Origin: Actinostola sp. cb2023
Taxonomy: Eukaryota; Cnidaria; Anthozoa; Actiniaria; Actinostolidae
NCBI GenBank assembly: GCA_033675265.1
Contig: JAUJYZ010001569.1
Coordinates: 310,001 to 374,000, forward strand
Direction: 5' to 3'
Length of the DNA: 64,000 nt
Under the pieces are notes generated by a model. That model was given only the letters and a program-made list of their open reading frames with translations. It did no database searches and had not been told where the DNA came from. This document shows, piece by piece, positions 52,824 through 64,000 of the stretch. Every line of letters begins with the position of its first letter. The stretch's first letter is position 1. A program made the position numbers and the translations under genes.

Positions 52824-54205
52824 GATCGGCGATGTCCAGCTGACGGCCACAGAAGTCAGAAGCGAGAAAAGGTCGCCTACGGCTCGTGCAATTTTGTTAG
52901 GATTTTTAAACATCACTCACACTATTAATCGTTAATTGCACTCGCACATAATGATTACCACTACTAATATTAATAATAATAATAATAATAATAATAAGCA
53001 GCTTTATTTAATCAGGGTACATGCCCTCACCCTAGACTGTTCTCCCGGATGTCCCTGTACATGGCGAGGATAGGCGAGGGGGTGGGGCTACACTGGATAT
53101 TTCTGACTAGCGAAAGGACACTGGCAGAGCGCATGCTCAGATACAGTTTCGCTGTACTAGGTTAACGTGGGCTCGACAGACTCAATCGCGATCGGCAAAA
53201 GTTCCGTCTTTCTCAACATTTAGTGTTTACTATAATAATAATATATTATTATTATTATTATTACTATCAGCGGGTTAATAAATTATAAGCATATCCTAGA
53301 GAATACCTTTGGCCTATTAATGTCTCTACTACATTGATAAATGGAACATAACGTCTGCTGGAACATTATTAAAACCCTAATGGGTTCTTTGTCCAAATAT
53401 AGAGAACTTTTGAGTTTTGGTACTTGTACCTCGATTATCGATTTTACTAGCTTCTTAACCTTGCCGTTTATACTCATTCTGAGCAGGTATTGTCGACTGG
53501 AAATTCTGTTTTACAGTAAATTGTGCAGTAATAGGCTAAAACTACTTATGTCATGGGTTCTAAAGGAGCTGTTTCATAGTAAGATTTAGTTTTTCACATA
53601 GCGTGCCAGGAAACAACACTTTTTATTATGCAACTTTATAGACAATCTTCCGTACAGTCTCCTTATTGACTTTGTTTTCAATTTAAAAACTTTTTTTTTA
53701 AATTTGACTTATAATACAATTCTTATCAATGTTAATAAAACATTAACCCTGTAAATGTTGTTGTGAAAGAACTGGTTCTGTTTCTGACCAGTTCGTTATA
53801 GCAATACTGAGATAGGAAGACGCTAGATATCACATGAACAGGATTTAATTGTCTGACAGTTCAAAAGGAAACCGTCAATATTGTCATATTTGTCTTCAAC
53901 TTCCTTCACCGAAAATATAAGAAAAAGACATGATATGAAGCTGTTTCATATTGTTAAGTTTTCTTAGTCTGTCGCTAGAAAGAAGGTTTCCATATAGCGT
54001 GTCAGAAAACAAAATATGCTGAATTACAACACAAGTACCTTATATATATTAATCCAAATGGAGGCCTAACACTACTGAAAAATACCTAATAAAACAGGCT
54101 TAGAATGTGAATCAAGTACCTTAGTCCTACATCCCGTATTTCAAAACCGTTTATTTTGATACTGAAAGAACTGTCACGTGACGGGGAACAATATGTCGGC
54201 TATTA

Positions 54206-54348
54206 ATTGACCAATCTTAAAAATACTTGAAATTCAGCTTAGCCTCACTTCCAAGATACAAAACAAAAGGAAAAATTAGAATAACAAAACAAACTACTCC
54301 TAAATGCGAGGCTAAGTTCAATTTTATGTATTTTTAAGATTGGTCAAT
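54206..54348. mobile_element. MITE with ATTGACCAATC ends (copy 2)
   Basis: Duplicate of 45,612-45,754. Confidence 0.72.
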
Positions 54349-54689
54349 TGTGATTATTCACAGAGTTTCATTATTTATTAGGATGTAGATGTCGCTTAGA
54401 ATGAAACGACGAGTGAAATCGCTTGGTTTTGTTTTCATTTTGTTGAGTGGACTATAAATAAGTTATCACACGACATGACGAGTAGGTCGTGCGACTTCCG
54501 GTCTCAAAATCGTGCGCAGAAAAGATGCGCGATAGTAATGCCCGCCAACGTCCCTAATTAGCATAAATGTAGCTGTAAAGAAAGCTAGAACTCATGAACA
54601 ATGGATGACTTTCTGTATAAAACGCGTGTTTATTAGTCATCCTGGTGAAGGATCTTTATTTGTACACCTCATTAAGAGAGCTGACCAAA

Positions 54690-54896
54690 GTCGTTCTCGT
54701 ATGAGTGGGAAGTAGTTACGGTACGGTTCGTGCCGTGCGATGACCGTGGCGTGCCATGATCGTGCGGTATCCAAGCATTCTGATTGGTTGAGCGATTATT
54801 TTGCGCGCTGTGATTGGTTGAATACAAGTGTCTTCGATTCCGTACCGTGACCGTAACTCCGTGCCGTAGGATTCCCACTCATACGAACGACTCTAT
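54690..54896. mobile_element. MITE of the CGTATGAGTG family (copy 2)
   Basis: Duplicate of 46,096-46,302. Confidence 0.72.
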
Positions 54897-55228
54897 TAAA
54901 CATTCATTATATACTAACTAGAATTATGACCAATGCTTTAACACGTTTTCTTTCTTGATCAAGGCAACGAATGGCAAAAAAAGGTTTTGAGTTTTGATGA
55001 GAAATGTTACAGTTCAAGTAATCAACCATGATGAAAGACTTGCTGGCTTGCAATCAATCTCTGGAGAATTTTAAAGTACGAAGATGCAGCGGCCATGTTG
55101 GTGGTACAAACAAGAGAAGCTAATGAGGAATGTTTTGTTATCGGGAACCAACATGGCCGTCTTGACGTCACGTGCAAACCAGCAATATATGAAGAGAATA
55201 TTTCAAAGGGATCCGGATGAGAGAAGAA

Positions 55229-57240
55229 ATAGAAAAAGAGAGAAGAAAAGGAAGGGAAGATATAGATGGATGGCTACTACGTTATCTGTCATCAATACAC
55301 AACCTTTTCCCAGCCAATTATTTCTAATTATTTCCAATTATTTTCAAAATAATTATAAATATAAAGTTATAGTTGATTATATATCAAAAATATAACTATG
55401 AAGCCCATATATAAGTGATGATACTAGTAATCTTATTACTGAACAAGATCGATACAAGATTTATTAGAGGAATATTTGACATGCAAGCATTATAAAGCCC
55501 ATACTAAGTGATGCTTTGACATGCAAGCATTAGACTGTGGGGTTTTCTCGATTTCTGTTGCACAGAGAAACACGAGTTACTATTGTACGCAAATGCCATA
55601 TGATTGTAGCATGCATGTGTCCACCTCTGCATTTGCAGGCAAAATTACAATTGTACAATGCATGAAATAATTTCTGCCAAATTGCAGAAGCTTACAGTTG
55701 CTGCAATGATGCCATATGACGGGAGGCGCTGTGTTAGTGTATTTGGGCCTTCAGTTAGCCTACAATATAAACACCCAACAATAAACGACGATGTAGTTAG
55801 CACTGTTAAACTAAAAACATAGTTAATGTAAATACACAATTCATGTTGAAATTATTAGTAAAGAATATTATTAAAAATAAGATAATTGTTCTAAATCCCA
55901 TGCCGACTGGTTCCCAGGTAACAATGGCGTGTTTTAAATGCTGCATTTAAAGTGCAGGCCAGGTCGATCAGGGCGCGAGGTAACCAGGCTGTGAATGCTT
56001 TATGATGCAATGCGGCGATCGTCTTTAGTTTCGACTGACTGTAAAACAATGAAAACACCTCGTTAATTCACATCAATCGACCTTTTCTGTTCGCCTCGAT
56101 GTTTCTCATTTCAAACCACGTGGGATTTAATAACGGTATTTGTTTGAAGTATTTCCAATGAATGATGGAACTTTATTTATTGAGGATGTCACGTGACAGT
56201 TGTCGCGTTAGCCTTGGCCTCACTTCCCCCCCCCCCCCCCCCTTGGCCTCACTCGATACTGCGAACGCATACCATATTTCTATGTCATTGTATTTGACGT
56301 GATACTCAAGGAATGGTCACGAGGGCTGATATGGGAAAGCACCGAGGCCTACAATCTATAATAAGAATAAGATCGAGGAAATTTAGAAGTCCTTCCTCCA
56401 GTCAAATTGTCTTATTGCAGCTTTCGTAGGTATAGTTTATGGGTTAGCTTTGTTGTTTACTAACCGAGGGGAGACTGGGCATTATCTTGAGTTGCGTCAC
56501 GTGTTAATAGCGTTATTAATTAGTATTAATACCTTTATTTATTAGATATTTTGCTTCTGTTTCTGTTAGCTTGGACATTGTTGATCGAGTTTCTAGATAA
56601 AACAAGTACACGTTGCGATTGTGGCTCACAACAATTCACGAACTCATGGATCGTAAAAAGATGACGAACTCGAACCTTGTACCGAGACAGAAACTAAGTA
56701 TTAAATACTGCATAAGATATTCTAAAATGAAAATTTATTATGTTGCTAGTTGGGTTCTGAAGGAAATGTCGAGAACGTCTGCTTCTCATTTGTTGCTATT
56801 TGCTTTTTTTAAGACTATACATCCAAATAAATCGCTGAACCGTCGCATGGATTTACGTCACGACGGAAGGTTTCCGTCTTACGTTCGATAAAATAATCTT
56901 GTTCGACGTAGAAATTTGTATTGTCCATGTTAAAATTACTGCAGCAGTTATGAAGCAATTCAAGGGGTTAGGGAGGATAAGGTTAGGGTTTTACAGTCTT
57001 CAGTTAGGATGAGGTTAGGGTTAGAAGACTTGACTTTGACTTATCGTTATTTATCAATCGTTATTCTAGGGAGAAAGTTAACATACCGCCACGCGAATAT
57101 ATGTGACATCTAGAATATGGAACCAGCTTGCAATCTACGAACGTATAACACACAGGCATGCATGGTCAGTATGGTTAAGCAAATACCTTCTAGATCTCTT
57201 GTATTGTATCGGAGTATTAGTTGAAAAGAGATGGAAGAAA
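55229..57240. other. Unique stretch without a supported gene
   Basis: A+T-rich DNA between the segmental duplication and the G-rich array. Short ORFs at 56,613-56,891 (+) and 55,645-55,839 (-) are not convincing. A run of 18 Cs lies at about 56,227-56,243, flanked by direct copies of CCTTGGCCTCACT. TTAGGGTT-like motifs occur near 56,970-57,025 but only as isolated copies. Confidence 0.4.
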
Positions 57241-57242
57241 AA

Positions 57243-57930
57243 CGAAAGGGAGAAGGGTGGGACTGTGAGAAGGGAGAAGGGTGGGACTGGGAGAAGGGAG
57301 AAGGGTGGGACTGGGAGAAGGGAGAAGGGTGGGACTGGGAGAAGGGAGAAGGGTGGGACTGGGAGAAAGGTGGGACTGTGAGAAGGGAGAAGGGTGGGAC
57401 TGGGAGAAGGGAGAAGGGTGGGACTGGGAGAAGGGAGAAGGGTGGGACTGGGAGAAGGGAGAAGGGTAGGACTGGGAGAAGGGAGAAGGGTGGGACTGGG
57501 AGAAGGGAGAAGGGTGGGACTGGGAGAAGGGAGAAGGGTGGGACTGGGAGAAGGGTGGGACTGGAAGAAGGGAGAAGGTGGGAGAAGGGAGAAGGGTGGG
57601 ACTGGGAGAAGGGAGAAGGGTGGGACTGGGAGAAGGGAGAAGGGTGGGACTGGGAGAAGGGTGGGACTGGGAGAAGGGTGGGACTGGGAGAAGGGGAAGG
57701 GTGGGACTGGGAGAAGGGAGAAGGGTGGGACTGGGAGAAGGGGAGAAGGGAGAAGGGAGAAGGGAGAAGGGAGAAGGGAGAAGGGTGGGACTGGGAGAAG
57801 GATGGGAGAAGGGTAGGACTGGGAGAAGGGTGGGACTGGGAGAAGGGAGAAGGGAGAAGGGAGAAGGGTGGGACTGGGAGAAGGATGGGAGAAGGGTAGG
57901 ACTGGGAGAAGGGTGGGACTGGGAGAAGCG
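57243..57930. repeat. 24-bp GGG-rich minisatellite
   Basis: Units of GGGAGAAGGGTGGGACTGGG plus AGAA with unit loss and GGGAGAA expansions near 57,740-57,785. Four G triplets per unit make it a strong G-quadruplex candidate on the plus strand. Both strands carry artefact ORFs of up to 339 codons. Confidence 0.95.
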
Positions 57931-58055
57931 AGTGAGTGAGAAGGACGATAAGGAAATAGCCTGCCGTGTGTGACTGGTCCTGATAGGTCTGGGTGGAGGA
58001 AGTAAGAATATGTTGAATTATCAATTGATTTGACGCTCATCAAAGACATGTTTAC

Positions 58056-60645
58056 CTCTACATTTGTAAATGCCAAAGCGAAGGCAAATGTCATGTTTTG
58101 CAGGCTCAGATGCGGTATACCACGTGAGAGGGTTGATACGAATAAAGCGCGCATTGACAGGTGGGTTTAGAACATTCTCGGTTATTGATTTACGATCACA
58201 GTTGCCTTGAAGCGTCTGTAAAAAAACATACAATTAGTCTAAAGCTTGCAATATTGATGACAATATGATTGAGCACTGCGTTAGTCCACCTCTATAATGA
58301 GGGTTTATCATGTAATTTTAAAACTCATAGGACAAATAAATGTTTTTTGAAAATTCATATCTTCGCAATTTGTGAAGCGATCGTTTCCAAACTTCACATT
58401 TTTACTAATTTCAACGAGCTCTTTCCAGCTATGATAATCATTTTTTGTCCTATGAGTTTTGAAATGACATGATAAACCCTCATTTGTTGCGCGTAACTAT
58501 TGCAGAAGTAGAATCGTAATTCAATAATCTTGATCACAACAATTGCAGAGGTGGATTCGCTGCAATAATGTTACCATCAATAGTGCGCGCAATGTTGCAC
58601 CGTCTGTATATATGCACCTCAATGCTAACTAAAGATAATTATTATTTATAAATGGTTTCTTACCCTTTGGTACGTGAACCAATCTATGTTATCATTACTG
58701 AACTTAAGAGCGAAAGTAGACACCCAGTTATCCCATTTCCATGCCCTGGGTTAATACTTTGCCAATAAGCTGAGATTTTCCAAGATCGATGGCCAAATAT
58801 TGAGTACTGTCCTGAGTAGTAGCATATTGATGCTCAGCACACCAGGCACCTAAACACACATCAAGTCTATTAGGTATCTGTATTTTGTAGTTATATTTAT
58901 GACAATAAAGGTGTTCTTCTTGTGGTTGTTGTTGTTTGTGGTGGTGGTGGTGGTGGTACGTGGTGGTGGTGGTGTTTTTTGTTGTTGTTGTTGTTGTGAT
59001 TATGGTGGTTGTTGTTGTGGTGGTGGTGGTGTTGGTTGTTGTGGTTGTGGTGGCAGTTGTTGTTGTTGTTGTGGTGGTGGTGTGTGTTGTTGTTGTGGTG
59101 TTGGTTGTGCTGGTTTTTTTGTTGTTGTTGTTGTTGTTGTTGTGATTATGGTTTGTTGTTGTTGTTGTGGTGGTGGTGGTGGTGTTGGTGTTGGTTGTGG
59201 TGGTTGTGTTGTGGTTGTTGTTATGGTGGTGGATGTTGTTGTTGTTGTTTGTGGTTGTTGTTGTTGTTGTTGTTGTTGTGGTGGTGGGGGGTTGTGGTGG
59301 TGGTTGTGCCGTTGTGTTGTTGTGGTGGTGGTTGTGTTGTGGTTGTGGTGGTGGTTGTGTTGTTGTGGTTGTGGTTGTTGTTGTTGTTGTGGTGATGGTG
59401 GTTGTGGTTGTGGTTGTTGTTGTGGTGGTGGTTGTGGTGGTGGTGGATGTGCTGTTGTGTTGTTGTGGTGGTTGTTGTTGTTGTTGTGGTGTTGGTTGTG
59501 GTGGTTGTGTTGTGGTTGTGGTGGTTATGTTGTGGTTGTGGTGGTGACGGTTGTTGTTGTTGTGGTGTTGTGGTTGTTGTTGTTGTTGTTGTGGTGTTGG
59601 TTGTGGTGGTTGTGGTTGTTGTTGTGGTGGTGGCTGTTGTTGTTGTTGTGGTGGTAACGGTTGTTGTTGTGGTGGTGGCTGTTGTTGTTGTGGTGGTGGC
59701 TGTTGTGGTGGTTGTTGTGGTGGTGGTGGTTGTGTTGTAATGATTTTAAGAGTCAAAAGGCATGAGGTTTTGGACAAAAGGTTACGCAACACTCGTAGAT
59801 GATATTCTAACCCTGTTTATAGTCAAGACTGTCTCAAGTACTAACCTGCGTTTTGAGTGTTGTTTAAAACAGCATTATACGGCGCGTGTCTAGCTTTGAT
59901 GAGTGCATCTCCAGTATCTTTAGAGTACGTTGACGAAGCAGTAAACTGATGTGATGTTAACGTGATCATTTCAAAACCATTACCACAAGCTGAAAATATC
60001 ATCATCATCATAATTAATAATAGTTACAATCAGTGTATACCATACTGACTTATGTCTGAGTGGATGAGTGTGTCAATCCATGCTATGATTTCTTACTTTC
60101 ATTCAAGCTACTTACTTTTATAATCTGGATACCCATAAACACTTGGTTTGTTTGGTGTACAATTTGTTTGAGCCGGCGGCCATGGGGTTCCTGCTCCTGC
60201 CTCGGGAATTGGAGTTACATTTGCTTCAATAATTGCATCGTTGATCAAGTTCGTGAGGTTATATTTTGGAAGCAATGAAGAAGTGTTGTTTTTGTTTGAA
60301 GAAAGCACCGATGGCAGTGATGACACGGTTGAGTTTGACGATGGTGGTGGCACCGTTGAGTTTGAAAGCGGTGGTATGGACATTGGGATCGTTGGTGGTA
60401 GAGTTTCATTGGTAGAATTTGAAGAGATTGGAATTGATTCGTTGGCAGAACCGTTGTTTGTAGGTGGAGGTGTTGGGTTTCCTGTAAGGAATACTCGGTT
60501 TCAAAAAGCTGGCACACTATAAACAAGTGCGGGTGCCCTTACGCTCTACCACAGCAATGCCGCTTACAACGGCAACTGTAGCGCTAATTGCAATATTCAA
60601 TAAGCTCGTTGGAATGTATAGAACATTACACAACGTTGTCTTACG
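58056..60645 (-). CDS. Gene E: discoidin (F5/8 type C) domain protein, with a frameshift
   Basis: Exons: 60543-60645, hydrophobic segment (LLNIAISATVAVVSGIAVVE) after basic residues; 60116-60481, a 121-codon Pro/Ser/Asn-rich stalk with many N-glycosylation sites; then a discoidin domain over three exons, 59846-59989 (CGNGFEMITLTSHQFTASS), 58664-58849 (AWCAEHQY, YLAIDLGKSQLIGKVLTQG, then WDNWVSTFALKFSNDN) and 58056-58215 (ARFIRINPLTWY, CLRFGIYKC). In 58664-58849 the frame changes between LTQG and WDNW: the exon is 186 nt where phase needs 185, so one base is extra, or two are missing, near 58,740. Other junctions agree in phase. The first exon could be a signal-anchor or an uncleaved signal peptide; a start codon was not identified. 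The last exon ends in phase 1 with no stop, so the gene continues downstream. Discoidin domains bind glycans, collagen or phospholipid at the cell surface. The frameshift may be a real null or an assembly error. Confidence 0.7.
58297..58483. mobile_element. Foldback MITE related to 34,606-34,956
   Basis: ATGAGGGTTTATCATGTAAT and complement, including AAACTCATAGGACAAA. A shorter version of the inner element at 34.6 kb, with an internal deletion of the left arm. It lies in an intron of gene E. Confidence 0.78.
58921..59737. repeat. G/T-only GTT/GGT tract
   Basis: About 815 bp of irregular GTTGTT and GGTGGT steps with very few A or C bases on the plus strand. On the transcribed (minus) strand of gene E it is CAACAACCACCA-rich. 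It lies in the intron inside the discoidin domain; the long ORFs are artefacts. Confidence 0.95.
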
Positions 60646-61244
60646 CTGTAAACGTGAAAATAAAAAGTCAGAGAAGATATTCGTTTTGATTCAAATGGAC
60701 CACAAGCAATTAAATCAAGTAACCCTGAGCCTTGGGTACAGTTGAAGTGTAATACTGTAACCACGTAGACTGAGTAAAATAATGAAAACAACAGATTGCG
60801 TAGCACTTTTATATGACTCGCCGCGTTGTCTCCGGCGCCGCCGTTGTAGAGCGTAAGGTCCCTATTAACTTCTGAACTACTAAAAAAAATATTTGCTTTC
60901 ATGAATAAAGTTTCTTCCTTTCGGCGTTACAGTAGTCTTGTTGTTCTTAGAATGCGAAACGAGACTTCTTGGCATTCCAGACTCCTAAAACCCATGACAG
61001 AGCTTTCAAATACGTTTTACAACCCTTACAACAGTTTTTCCTGGTAATGGTATTGTACGCCATGCGACTAGTCAACTTCAAATCTCAACGACTAGACATG
61101 ACAATCAAGTATTGAGTCACTGATACTCACCCATGCAATGTGCCATCAAGGTGTAGTCAGTAGTTAGTAGGTTACATGGTTAAAACGTTAAAACAATAAC
61201 AGCAAACAATTAGCTTGGTTACATTCATTGTTCACTAACTATTT
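60646..61244. other. Upstream flank of gene E
   Basis: No exon firmly supported. ACCTTACGCTCTACAACGGC (minus strand, near 60,840-60,860) partly matches CCTTACGCTCTACCACAGC at the donor of the first E exon, in opposite orientation, suggesting a small foldback element there. A 5' exon of E with its start codon may lie in this region. Confidence 0.35.
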
Positions 61245-61687
61245 ACACCTGTTTTCAAAAACGTTGTCCTTTTGCACAATACAAAATAGTAAAATAGCAA
61301 AAAAGGAATTAATTGGAAACAAAAGAAGTGCACTCAAGCTGAACTCTGGCTTATTGTTTTTCTAATCAATAGACGTTTCCCAAGATACAGTTGAGTGAAT
61401 CATGTACTGTCCAAAGCCTCGGTTTCATTACAGTAGCTGTTTCTAAATGGTGTTATCATGCAAATTATATATTGTTTAATTAGCAACTTTAGGTGCTTCA
61501 TTCTCAAATCGCCCAATAAAAGCCATCTTATCATTAATACAAATCTCAGTACACGATGGTATGCAATGAAACCGAGGCTTTGGCCAGTACAGGATTCACT
61601 CAACTGTATCTTGGGAAAGGACTATTCCTTTCTACTATTTACTATTTTGTATTTTGTAAAAGGACAACGTTTCTGAAAACAGGTGTA
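61245..61687. mobile_element. Foldback element with ACACCTGTTTTC ends
   Basis: ACACCTGTTTTCAAAAACGT and its complement (ending CAGGTGT) bound 440 bp. A second, better-paired stem (CCCAAGATACAGTTGAGTGA; CAAAGCCTCGGTTTCATT) lies inside, so most of the element can pair. Confidence 0.8.
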
Positions 61688-61815
61688 TATATCCAATTGA
61701 CGGTTTGCACGTGACGTCATGGCGGCCATGTTGGATCCTAGCATTCCTCATTAGTTTCTCTTGTTTTGTACCTCCAACACACAATTTTGTAAATTTTGTA
61801 AATTATTATTGTATA

Positions 61816-62945
61816 CTAGACTGATTCCATAAGTCGCTGTTTTCGCTCCTTTTACATCGATAGGTGGTCGCTCAACTAGCGACTTATCACGTTTACACTA
61901 ATATTCTGTTCAAACGAAAACGAGGCTCTTGCATTTTAATTAGGTTGTAGATTTCAGCGAAATCTGTTGTTCCCAAAATTCTGAATAACTATTTAAAATA
62001 TTATTTGAATCTATAAGACTGCGTTATTTTATGTATATATGAATACAGAGAATGACTGGACATTTGAAAAACAATAAGGTTTATAAAGATGTTCGAGAAA
62101 AATAACAAGAATATATGCTACTTCGACGGCCCGTGGAATCACAGGACACAGATTCACAATCGATTCACAGGACACAAAGAAAGACAAAAAGAAAGCTTTT
62201 TTTTCCCTCCAGCTGTCGAACCAAGTCCAAACCAAACTCAGAATTGCAGTATTTTATTCGACGTACGTTACTCGGCGAACCCATGCCAGCGTCGGCCGTT
62301 GAATATTTCAGTTGAGTGAATAGTCCCTTTTCGCGTTCACAGATCCCGTTGTAAAACCGCTGTACTTATTGACATCAGACGCATTTGTACAGGGTTAGCC
62401 TCGAGTCAGTGTAAATTATTCAACAAGAACAGGAAAAAATGTTGACATGAAACAATAGAAACATTTTTGAATTGCATGGACTGTTTTCTGAATCGAGGCT
62501 AAGCCTGTACAAATGCGTCTTTTGTCAAGGACAGCGGTCATCTCTAAACAACGCGAGTATTCCCACAACAAATGCTTTGTACGGCGGCCCTAGCAACACT
62601 AACGAATGCATATTCCGATTGAATAGAGCCCTCTCAATTGCCTCTCTTCCAAATTGTTTAAAGAAACCCTTTCTTTTCCTTCCAAAGTCTCACTAAACGT
62701 GGCTCACAAAATGGCTTCAGAATGATCTTGGAAGAGTTATCGCAACGGAAGTAGTTTAGAGCAATAAGAGCTGTTCTGTGATTGGTTCAAATCTTATCAG
62801 ACCATATAACGAGTGATTTGATTGGAGGTCTCCGTATTTCGAGACGTGAACAAAATCTGATATGATATGTGATAAGTCGGTTGGTGAGCGACATCAGGAT
62901 CGACGTACCGAGAGCGAACTGGGACCGACTTATGGAATCAGTCTA
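61816..62945. mobile_element. 1.1-kb inverted-repeat element
   Basis: TAGACTGATTCCATAAGTCG at the left and CGACTTATGGAATCAGTCTA at the right are perfect complements. GTGAGCGACATC and CGCTCAACTAGCGAC motifs near the ends also relate. Internal short palindromes (AGCCTCGAGTCAG / CTGAATCGAGGCT, about 62,397-62,505). No transposase seen. Confidence 0.7.
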
Positions 62946-63136
62946 ATTGTATGCACGCTCCTCTTGGAAACCAGCTTTAAGGTGAAGGGGCTAGCGTGTT
63001 GAAATAAAGTTTTGTTTTGTACCTCCAACACACAACCAACATGGCCGCTGCGTCTTTGTACTTCAAATCTTCAGGGATTGATTGCAAACCAGCAATGGAG
63101 TACCGCCGGAAGTGATGACGTCAGAAAAAAATAAAA

Positions 63137-63575
63137 ATTTCGCTTTATCAACTTTCGATCACCAATTTCGAAAGAACATCAAGAAAGAAGCTTACATGCC
63201 AAATTTGACAGCAATCGGTCAAATAACGGCTGAGATATGGCTATAGTTGAATATATTTATCTTATCTTATATTACATTGATGTATATTGTATATTTTGTA
63301 ATTATTGATGTCAGGGACACCTGGGAGAACAGCTTGCTGAAGGTGTTCCCTGCTTAAATAAAGCTTATTATTATTATTATTATTATAATTTCCCCTCACA
63401 AATCACTGTAATTTCGGCTTGGTTCGTAACGCCAAGCAGCGACTATTACAGTGATTTGTGGTGGGAAATTATATATTCAACTAGCCATATCTCAGCCGAT
63501 ATTTAACCGATTGCTCTCAAATTTGGCATGTAAGCTTCTTTCTTGTTGTTCTTTCGAAAGCTGATAAAGCGAAAA
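63137..63575. mobile_element. Foldback element with a nested retroelement tail and hairpin
   Basis: TTTCGCTTTATCAACTTTCG, TTACATGCCAAATTTGACAG and GCTGAGATATGGCTA recur inverted at 63,480-63,575. The centre holds a LINE/SINE-type tail (63,305-63,387, TTAAATAAAGCTTATTATT) and a 38-bp stem (ATTTCCCCTCACAAATCACT / AGTGATTTGTGGTGGGAAAT) at 63,388-63,471, implying sequential insertions. Confidence 0.72.
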
Positions 63576-63890
63576 AAAGTTCATTAGCTAGTTAGTACAT
63601 TAGCGTTATATTTTAAAAGAGAGAACTAAAACATTTGTTGATCAAATCTCTTCGAATATATAGGTATTGCCGCAGATATGAGGTTATGTTGTCATAGTAA
63701 CAACAAAGAACAGACATGGTAACCAAGCCTTTGAATGAAAGTGAGGCATCCAATCTTATTATTCAAACTTCATACACTGTACTGAATTGTGGCCTCTGAT
63801 TGGCTAAACTCGATCACGTGATTATGTGTTATCTGATGACAACGGCACTAGTGCCGTCTATCACAGTTTTACGCACGGTGCAGCGGTGTC

Positions 63891-63953
63891 ATGGCGGCTG
63901 TTGATCCTGACAAAGACAGGTTTAACCAACTAGCTAAAGAAGAAACAGCCTAA
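63891..63953 (+). pseudogene. Transposon-type ORF start, frameshifted
   Basis: MAAVDPDKDRFNQLAKEETA then TAA; a protein-like continuation (KTTVRQTRCGVSVIN) follows in another frame up to the window edge. This resembles the start of a domesticated or mobile recombinase-type gene, but the family is not certain. Together with the remnant at 44,128 it suggests such elements are common in this genome. Confidence 0.3.
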
Positions 63954-64000
63954 AACGACTGTTCGTCAAACTCGTTGTGGAGTTTCAGTGATTAACTAAA

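Larger units (their letters stand above)
46642..55228. repeat. Tandem segmental duplication, copy 2
   Basis: Repeats 37,971-46,635 at offsets from 8671 down to 8594 as small indels accumulate. It carries B2 exons, all foldback elements of copy 1, the tRNA-like unit and the retroelement tail. Its right flank (AGAAATAGAAAAAGAGAG) is unique. Confidence 0.93.

Noticed and set aside
56970..57030. Telomere-like TTAGGG motifs
   Set aside because: Only isolated copies in a unique region, not an array.
57110..58154. Pro/Ser-rich (minus) and Gly/Lys-rich (plus) long ORFs
   Set aside because: Translation of a 24-bp minisatellite; the frames on both strands are equally open.
58728..59792. Gln/Thr/Pro-rich 354-codon minus ORF
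   Set aside because: Most of it is the G/T tract in an intron of gene E. Only its last part (58,728-58,849) belongs to a discoidin exon.

Overview
The window is eukaryotic, A+T-rich DNA from an animal, most likely a cnidarian (probably anthozoan). The inference rests on GT-AG introns, a receptor tyrosine kinase (RTK) with Ig and FN3 ectodomains, a discoidin domain, V-type Ig domains without the usual cysteine pair, and introns packed with short foldback elements and minisatellites. No rRNA, bacterial operon or CRISPR is present. The species call is an inference from gene content.

All well-supported genes lie on the minus strand, head to tail. From high to low coordinates they are: a discoidin-domain gene (E, 60.6-58.1 kb); two near-identical copies of RTK gene B (B2, 51.4-47.0 kb; B1, 42.8-36.1 kb); a complete RTK gene A (33.6-21.5 kb); and two small single-V-domain surface-protein genes, D (17.1-13.8 kb) and C (12.8-7.5 kb). 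Gene A could be assembled exon by exon: 21 exons with matching phases sum to 3036 nt, giving 1011 aa. Its layout is signal peptide, two cysteine-poor V-like domains, two I-set Ig domains, FN3, transmembrane segment and an FGFR/Tie-like kinase with all catalytic motifs. Genes C and D were found by pairing very short signal-peptide exons with V-domain exons through phase-1 junctions.

Gene B is a derived paralogue of A. It has lost the region holding A's signal-peptide exon, and lost everything between the first V exon and FN3, leaving a 38-nt pseudo-intron. It nevertheless keeps an open kinase through two frame changes that cancel. A block of about 8.66 kb (37,971-46,635) carrying B exons from V to the HRDLAARN exon is repeated in tandem at 46,642-55,228 with very few differences. 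The second copy lacks the C-lobe exons.

The rest is repeat-dominated. 0-2.6 kb holds a foldback element and a Gly/Arg-rich secreted ORF. 2.98-5.80 kb is a 21-bp minisatellite. 9.7-15.2 kb holds foldback elements, a 64-bp G-rich array, a 32-bp array and a CACAG-type array. Introns of A hold arrays of 70-79 bp, 17 bp (2.1 kb) and CTAT/CCAT. Both RTK genes end directly against a related minisatellite that contains the stop codon. 57.2-57.9 kb is a G-triplet array, 58.9-59.7 kb a G/T-only tract, and 61-64 kb three long inverted repeats. Several elements can be matched to empty paralogous sites, which fixes their target duplications (TTAA or TA).
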